Source: Cladochytrium replicatum (taxonomy: Eukaryota > Chytridiomycota > Chytridiomycetes > Cladochytriales > Cladochytriaceae). From it: 64,000 nucleotides of DNA. This document shows positions 57,572 through 64,000 of this stretch, piece by piece (position 1 is the first letter of the stretch; every line of letters starts with the position of its first letter). Below the pieces are notes generated by a model. It was not told where the DNA came from. It did no database searches and was given only the letters and a program-made list of their open reading frames with translations. The stretch spans positions 310,001-374,000 of the forward strand of contig JAHLKD010000001.1 in assembly GCA_025526935.1 (NCBI GenBank), given 5' to 3'. The translations under genes were made by a program, and so were the position numbers.

Positions 57572-60500
57572 TCAACTTCCTCCAGCCTTCTTCGCTGATT
57601 CCGGCGGATCACCGGGGGCAGCAGGGGATGAGCTTTCCCGCTTCATATCCTCCTTGTGCCATCTCTTTCCACTCGAGTCCTTCCCATTCGAGCCACCACC
57701 TCCCCCTTCCTTTCCAGTATCACCAAATGCCCGACCCGTCCGGATCGCTGAAATAAGATCATCCAGACCTCCTTGATCCCGGTCTTTACCACCTTTTTCT
57801 GACGTTGGTTTCAAGTCCTGTTTCTTTCTTCGTTTTTCCTCCCGTTCCTTAATTTAATTCTTTTCAGAACTTTCCCAGGACCAAAACCTTGACAAGACCT
57901 TACTCTCAATGCTGCCTCCTTCTTCTCGCGCTCCTTCTCCTTAAGGATCACGTTCTCGTTGTCACGCTTCGCTTGCGCATAAGAGTTCATAAAGGTCTTG
58001 AAGATTCCAAAGAACTCGTCGGGTGCCATGGTCTTCGGATCCTCTCCAAGCAATAGCACCGTCCTCTCGTAATCTTTCTCTGCCTTCTCGAACGTCTCCG
58101 CAAGTGACTTGTATTTCCCCTGGGCTTCTTCGTAGAAAGTTTGCATCGATTCACGGAAATGGCCCGTCGCGTTCGCTGTGCTGGTTGACAACTCTGATTG
58201 GCTGGACGCCTTTTTCTTCACTGTTTTCCCGTCACCGTCAGTTTCTGGTTCTGGTTTGCCTGCTGGCGGTGGGGAGTCCTTCTCGATTTTCTCGAGGAGT
58301 TGCTTGATGAAGTTTATGTTTTCTCTGAGCATGGTCAGCACTTGTCGTACACCTGGAATGGTGACTGGACAAAGTGATTGTGATTAAGACTTTTTAAGAC
58401 TTTGGGGGAATCAATCAGTACCTTTCGATCCTTCATCTATGTGCAACAACTCCTTCTCAAATCCAGCTGCCTCTGGGAATTTGCGGTCGACAAGCTCTGT
58501 GAGGTAATGGAGTAAGGTGTGCTTTCGATGACTCAGCTGCGACTTGGTGTCTGCCAACTGAGAATAGACTAATGTCAAAGATTGTATCATCACAGAAGGA
58601 CCAATATCATTTACCTTCAGAATGGTATTGAGCTTGAAGCCATAGGCTCCACCTCTTGCTCCGGAGTTGAGATAGTTTCCGAGAGCCAAAATGACCTGGA
58701 TTAAAAACAGTTCGAACTTGCGCAGTGAAGTGGCCGATTAATACCAACCTTGAAGAGCTCTTTAAGTTTCTTGCTCTCTCTGACGTCCGTCGTTGCACCT
58801 GCAAGCGCACCGATCATTGTCTCCGCATCATCCACATACTCCTCATAGCACGTCCGGAAATGCAGTGACCTCAGCTTCTCCCCATACCGCGAAATCTCAG
58901 AGAGTTCCCACAAGAACTTCTCCGCGCTCGCCAGATTCTCCACGTCGTTCTCGTACTGCTTCAGCATTGCCAGTTCTTCCTCGGTCGGAATGAACTTGAG
59001 CAGCTCATTGAGGACGTCGCGAGGGAGAGCGTTGGTGTCGCACATATGAATCGCTCGTTTGATCTCCTTTGGTTGCTTCTTAATTGCTTTAAGCATGATA
59101 TTGCAGTTCTGGGAGCGCTTGGGGTCCAGGAATGTGATTTCCTTCACCAAGGATTCGCTCGAACCGGCATCTGCCTTCATCTTTGTTTCTTTTGCTGCAA
59201 AAAGGTCCTCGAATTGTGAGTACTCCTCCTTCATATGATTGTGTATGACGGTGTCGTCCAGGTCCTTCCAGATTGTGTCAGAGACTTTCATCTGCGGCAG
59301 CTTGGTCCAGTTGAGGGATTTTAGAGGTTTGGAGGACAAATTCGTTTTCTTTGGAGGTGGCATGTTTGCAAAGGGCGAAGGAGGGACTGTAAACGGTGGA
59401 GCGCGGCCACCTGGAGGAGGCGGAGGAGGACCTCCTCCCGGAGGAGGCGGTGGCGGTGGTGGCCCTCCTCCAGGTGGTGGGGGCGGCGGGGGTGGTCCTC
59501 CTCCTGGAGGTGGTGGCGGAGGTGGTGGTCCTCCACCTGGAGGCGGAGGCGGTGGTGGCGGTGGGGGACCTACAAAGAGCATAAGCGAACTTCATAATCC
59601 TGCACTTAAAAGAACATACCTCCAAAGCCTGGTGGAGGTGGTGGCGGTGGTGGTCCGCCAAAGGCTGGTGGGGGAGGCGGCGGTGGAGGTGGACCAGCAG
59701 AATAGCCTGGAGCTCCTGGCGGAGGTGGAGGAGGAGGAGGAGCAAATCCAGGAGGAGGAGGAGGTGGTGGTGGGGTTGGGAGACCGGCGAAGTGACCTGG
59801 TGCACCGGGCGGAGGTGGTGGAGGTGGAGGTGGTGGAGTTGATGTAGCGTAACCAGGTGCGCCCGGTGGTGGAGGTGGGGGAGGAGGTGGTGCTGCGGGG
59901 TGTGCTACATGTCCTGGTGCACCTGGCGGTGGCGGAGGTGGGGGAGGTGGTGCGAATCCAGGAGCACCAAGTGGAGGAGGAGGTGGTGTTCCAGAGTTGG
60001 GCTGGTGCGTTGTATTCTTAAATACAATTCACATTGTAAGCACTTTGGGCTACTCACTGAGCTCTCAGCGGCGTTCTGTCGGAGTCGGGCGAGAATGGCT
60101 TCACTCTCCGCTGCATTAGTAAACCGCTCTTTCAAAAGGTTCTCCAGGTCCTTGATTTCCCTCTTTGCTGCAGACAGCTTCGTAGATAGATCTCTAACTT
60201 CCTCACTCGTAGCTGAAATCTTCTCCGTGTACTGTGCCTCCAGGGTCTCTGGTAAAGATACCGTGAGTCACAGAAGGGGTGAAACCTCTGCACTCCTCCG
60301 TACTTTTCTCCGTTTCAGCACTTGTTCGTGCCCCGTCCAGCTCTTTCTCGAGCCGTTTTGACTTGTCAAGCTGACGACGGTACTTATCCTCCTGCTCCTT
60401 TAAGCGATCTGTGTCTGCCAGCTGGGTCATGATCTCTCCAAAATCAAGATCAAGTATTGCAGCGCCAGGGTCAGGATCCTCGTCATCCCTTTGGATTGCC

Positions 60501-61973
60501 ACCTGCTGGATCAGCTTGTCGATGATAAACATAAACTTCATCCTCTGGAAAGGGTTCGCAGGAAGAAGAAGGATGTGCCTTAACATCGAGTTAAACGGAC
60601 CCCAACACGAGGTGAACTTCATGGATCGACAAATTGCTGCAAACAATTCGTCAGTATTCTCCATGATGTCGTCGATGGGGAGGGAGTCCGGGTCAAATTT
60701 TGCAGCCATTTCCTCTTCATCAGCTTCCAGGCCAGCAATCCACACGTCGATTTGCGTCTGCAGCAAGTCGTTCTCCAACGAACCAATACTCTAAATACAA
60801 ATAACAGATGAGACTCAGGGACAAAGAAAATAGATGTTCACTCACATCAATCAACTGCATCAGCCCCAATTGCAAAAATTCATATCTGAGATGCATACGA
60901 AATTCCAGGTTGACTCCTGGCCCGCCAACAATCACAGCATTGATGAACGACATACTTGCAACCTAGGAGTGTAAATACCATCAATCGCAAAGTTGAGAGA
61001 GAAGTTCCGGAGTAAGCAACCTGGAGCTCCTTTTCCTGTTGAGACAAGCCCTGTGAACTGAGCCATAGAACATACACCACGTATTCGAAGCGAAACCGTG
61101 TCCCAGCCCGTTCGGCCAACGAATCCATCGCCTCCAAAACACAGCGATGACCACCAGGAATCAAACACACGGCACCAAATATTTCAAGGACGAGGGCACG
61201 AGTACGCGGAGAAGGTGATCGCAATGACAAGGCGATGATATTTAGTGATAGCTCCGTATCGAGAACTGCAGACAACCCGATCTTGCAGTATGTTGAGCAA
61301 AAACTTCTAATGTGACAATCGAGAAATATAACCTACCTTATTGTTCATCAAAGATTTTAGGCATTTAATGTATAGTTCTTCGATTTCGTCATGTCTAACA
61401 AAACGAAGAAATCTCAGCGTCACCAACCTACCCACTGATCAAAATTCATGCCTGTTATTGTCCTCCAATGTTTTCAAATTTTGCAAAAGAGCATTGAGCC
61501 CACCATTCTCAACAAAATTTGAAATCCAGCGAATGGGTCGAGACCGCAACGAGACTCCTAGGTTTCTGAGCAGCTCACGATCTGGTTTCTCATTGAGCTT
61601 AGCAATCTCTGCAATTTCGGTCTGAACCGCCACCGTGGACGAATCGCGATACCGTTCGCCAAGGTGCTGCTGGAGCATTAGCCATTTGCGCTCGTCATTG
61701 AGCTGCCGAAGCACCAATTTCTTCTCTTCTGTGAGATTGAGATCTTCCTAATCAATGAACGCTTGAATTTTCAGTGCCCGCGTCTTGGTGACGAAGGTTC
61801 GATCTCACCATGAGCAGTTCGAGCATGGTCTGGATCTCAAATGGAGGTGGCATTGGTACATCGAGAGGCGGAGCAACTTTTGAGCGAGCGGTCGTTGGCT
61901 GCTGTCGTTGCGCCGAATTGCCGTCAGCCAGATTCGCTGGTGCGGTGCCTGCTCTCAGGTGTTGAGAAGACAT
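57572..61973 (-). CDS. Diaphanous-related formin
   Basis: Thirteen in-phase exons (61809-61973, 61452-61747, 61337-61394, 61021-61281, 60846-60962, 60304-60790, 60058-60248, 59620-60016, 58749-59569, 58615-58695, 58422-58557, 57904-58352, 57572-57847), 1,244 residues. GBD/FH3 region: '[18 protein letters not shown]', '[13 protein letters not shown]', '[17 protein letters not shown]'. A coiled coil, then an FH1 of many poly-Pro runs (about 525-720). FH2: '[20 protein letters not shown]', '[20 protein letters not shown]', '[12 protein letters not shown]'. C-terminal DAD-like '[14 protein letters not shown]'. The full GBD-FH3-FH1-FH2-DAD order implies a Rho-activated, autoinhibited actin nucleator and elongation factor using profilin-actin. 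Intron 2 (61395-61451) appears to use a GC donor. Exons 8-9 are extremely GGT/CCA-rich. Confidence 0.95.
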
Positions 61974-63120
61974 GGTGAATCCGCCACGCCACTTCAGGGC
62001 CGTGAGAATTGGGCAGCATGAATAAATATTAAAGGAGTATTAAAACTTTGAACAAGGGAAGAGTGATAGTAGAGTGTGCTAACATTCACACATAAGTTTA
62101 TTTCGAACTTTCTGGCGGAGCGTTCTTTGGAAAAGGATTGATTGGTCATGTTTGAGGGAAACTTAGTGAGAATTTGCAGCCTTGTGATTGTTTGGATCTT
62201 CGGGGCCAATACGTGAGAATCGCCGATGCCTTTGAAGCCTGCATTTACTGTTTACAGATTCAAGAAAGGATGTTCTCAGGAAAAGGATTCTTGAAGAAGA
62301 AGAATCGGAAAAGGCGAATCCTTGGGGAAATTATTCAAAAACTGTTGGCGACTAAGTTCCCCAGCAAAACGTTCAGGAGAGGATTTTCGCACATTTGAGC
62401 AACGAAGATGCAGCTACTGGCGAAGACGGGTTGGCATGATAATTGCAGGATCGCGTTTAGGAAATTCGAAGGCGTGGTGCTGCTCGACGTGCCGCACATG
62501 GCACAAGCACAATAAGAAGACGTGATTGAAAAGGACGTTGGTCTAATTTGTCAGTAGTAACAAAGGGGCACTGGATACATAGTAAAATCGGGGCCAAACA
62601 CTAAATAAACGCACGTGATCGATAAGTTGCACCAATGGAAGCACAGGCAACCCACGAGCCAATCGATCGCTGCGAACAACGAGATTTGAATGCAAATGGA
62701 ACCGGAACATCCAGAGCATTCCGGAGAGGAAAGCAGAATCACAACACAAACACAGACCACTCCCGCTCTGTACAAAGCATCAGTCGCTGATCCAATTGGT
62801 AGGTGCAAGTTTGCGACCGATTGCCCACGCCGCCATGCTGCCACGTGGGATTGGACCACCAAAATATCCAAATATCCTGCTGTTCCGAGCGGAGGCTCCA
62901 CAACAAGCAGTGCCAAGTGCCGTGGATCGCTGTGTCCGTCTTGTTAAGATTGCCCAATTTGCAAAACGCAAACCCAAATCGATGCACCCTGACTGTTGCA
63001 AATTCTCCATTTGAGTCTTTCGATTTATTTTAACCCTCCTCTATTCAACTCGGCTAAATAGCAGCAGCCCCTGTGCTTGCAATAGCTCCACAATCTCTCC
63101 GTCGACTCTCCCGGAAAATA
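61974..63120. other. Intergenic between divergent formin and ABCA genes
   Basis: 1.15 kb holding both promoters; no convincing ORF or RNA. No clear regulatory motif identified. Confidence 0.45.
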
Positions 63121-64000
63121 ATGCCGGTTGCTGACCCGACTGACGTAGGCCAAAAGCCGGACGAGCAGCCCTTGAACAATAATGGGTTCGTACCCTTTGC
63201 CACTACCGCCGTTGAAACCAGCGGACTTGCCACTTCTTCAGAAGATGAATACTCTGGCGTGGAAGTTGTTTCGAATGTGGTCGAAAAGCCCTTCTTTGCA
63301 AGATTTGTTGACCAGCTGTTCGTGATGTTGAGCAGAAACACCACGTTGCAGGTGCGAAACGTTGTCATGGTTTGTTAATAATACAATTAACAGGTTGCTT
63401 TCAGATCCGGTATTATAGGTCCACTATTTTGCAAGCAGTCTTGGCTCCTTTGTTCTTTATGCTCCTTCTCTATGTGCTACAGCTTGGCGGATATTCAAAC
63501 CAACGCAGGAGCAATCCCTACCCTCCCACCGGCGACCTTGGGTTTCTTCAAAATTGTCAGGTGTGATAACAATGGCAGCGGTCTTATCACCTCTTTCTTA
63601 CGTCTGGGGTTGGAAGGGCCGAAGTCCTGGTGACCCATGCATTAATCTCATGTTCACTCCCAACGTTGAGCCGTACACGACTTTCGTTAAATCCATGATC
63701 GAGCTTAACAAGGAACGCTCTAAAAACACTAACAGCACTAATTGGTTGATCGAAGATCCTCTATCCGATACCAATTTCTTGCCGTCTAGGGCGCTCGGTG
63801 CTGTTCCTGTTCCTTCTGCTGACTTCATATACGATTATACACTAAAACACCGCAATGTGACGAAGTGGGGTATCGTGTTCAACAAAACTGAGACTCCTGC
63901 CTCAGCTCCCGGTGGTGCCAGTACCAATTTCCAATACCAAGTTTGGTTCAACGGAAGTCAGAGCGGCAATGGAACGGATTACTTCGGTCGTCAGGCCCTT
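63121..64000 (+). CDS. ABC transporter, ABCA subfamily (5' part)
   Basis: Exons 63121-63360, 63405-63560 and 63617 to beyond the window; the frame is open at base 64000. The N-terminal cytosolic stretch ends in 'RNTTLQVRN', followed by the first membrane helix 'AVLAPLFFMLLLYVLQ', which is the ABCA signature arrangement (a basic 'R-N-x-x-x' just before the helix). The large extracellular loop then starts: 'RSPGDPCINLMFTPNVEPY', with several N-x-S/T sites, and 'YQVWFNGSQSG', also typical of ABCA loops. No nucleotide-binding domain is reached. ABCA proteins are full-length lipid transporters, found in animals, plants, protists and early-branching fungi but generally absent in Dikarya. Confidence 0.9.

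Noticed and set aside
59239-59847. Plus-strand Gly/Val/Glu-rich 202-residue ORF
   Set aside because: Exact antisense of the formin FH1 poly-proline region; an artefact of the repeat.
1-64000. tRNA, rRNA, CRISPR array or bacterial operon
   Set aside because: No cloverleaf, rRNA core or spaced repeats were recognised by eye; gene structure is eukaryotic throughout. A tRNA scan was not possible here.

Overview
The window reads as nuclear DNA of an early-diverging, chytrid-like fungus. The genes have many short introns (mostly 47-60 nt, GT-AG). The gene set mixes fungal markers (MUB1-type MYND protein, tyrosinase, APS kinase, diaphanous-type formin, a fungal EF-hand/adaptor family) with genes kept in early fungi and animals but usually lost in yeasts (ABCA transporter, ZRANB2-like zinc finger, decayed UGGT). 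No rRNA, tRNA or CRISPR was recognised. Exon models were built by hand from splice motifs and reading phase. Family names come from memory of conserved motifs, not from a search.

Left part (1-13.1 kb): the 3' part of a short-chain dehydrogenase (+), then four genes on the minus strand: a MAM33/p32 mitochondrial matrix protein, a SEL1-repeat protein, a 1,240-residue arrestin-SH3-GRDP fusion, and a 15-exon alpha-COP (coatomer) gene.

Relic zone 1 (13.1-22.7 kb): one intact gene (ZRANB2-like) lies between two copies of a degenerate dispersed element. Broken fragments of GID8 and of UDP-glucose:glycoprotein glucosyltransferase follow, the latter without its catalytic core. The element carries short motifs resembling the RuvC-I region of Fanzor (eukaryotic TnpB) proteins.

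Middle part (22.7-45 kb): a 1,636-residue disordered protein; argininosuccinate lyase and APS kinase transcribed divergently from 176 bp; BUD23 (rRNA methyltransferase) with two single-base frameshifts; a secreted tyrosinase; a very large BRO1/ALIX-family protein; a candidate ATRIP checkpoint protein divergent from it; and a small coiled-coil protein.

Relic zone 2 (45-48.4 kb): a third copy of the element, opposite in orientation, interrupted by a MITE-like insertion that contains an 89-bp tandem repeat, and carrying an interleaved palindrome that looks like a template-switch event.

Right part (48.4-64 kb): MUB1-type MYND protein, a fungal EF-hand/adaptor family protein, a diaphanous-related formin (minus strand) and the start of an ABCA transporter that runs off the window. 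Most genes are unrelated housekeeping functions (COPI and endosomal traffic, actin, ribosome maturation, amino acid and sulfur metabolism, DNA damage signalling); there is no metabolic cluster.
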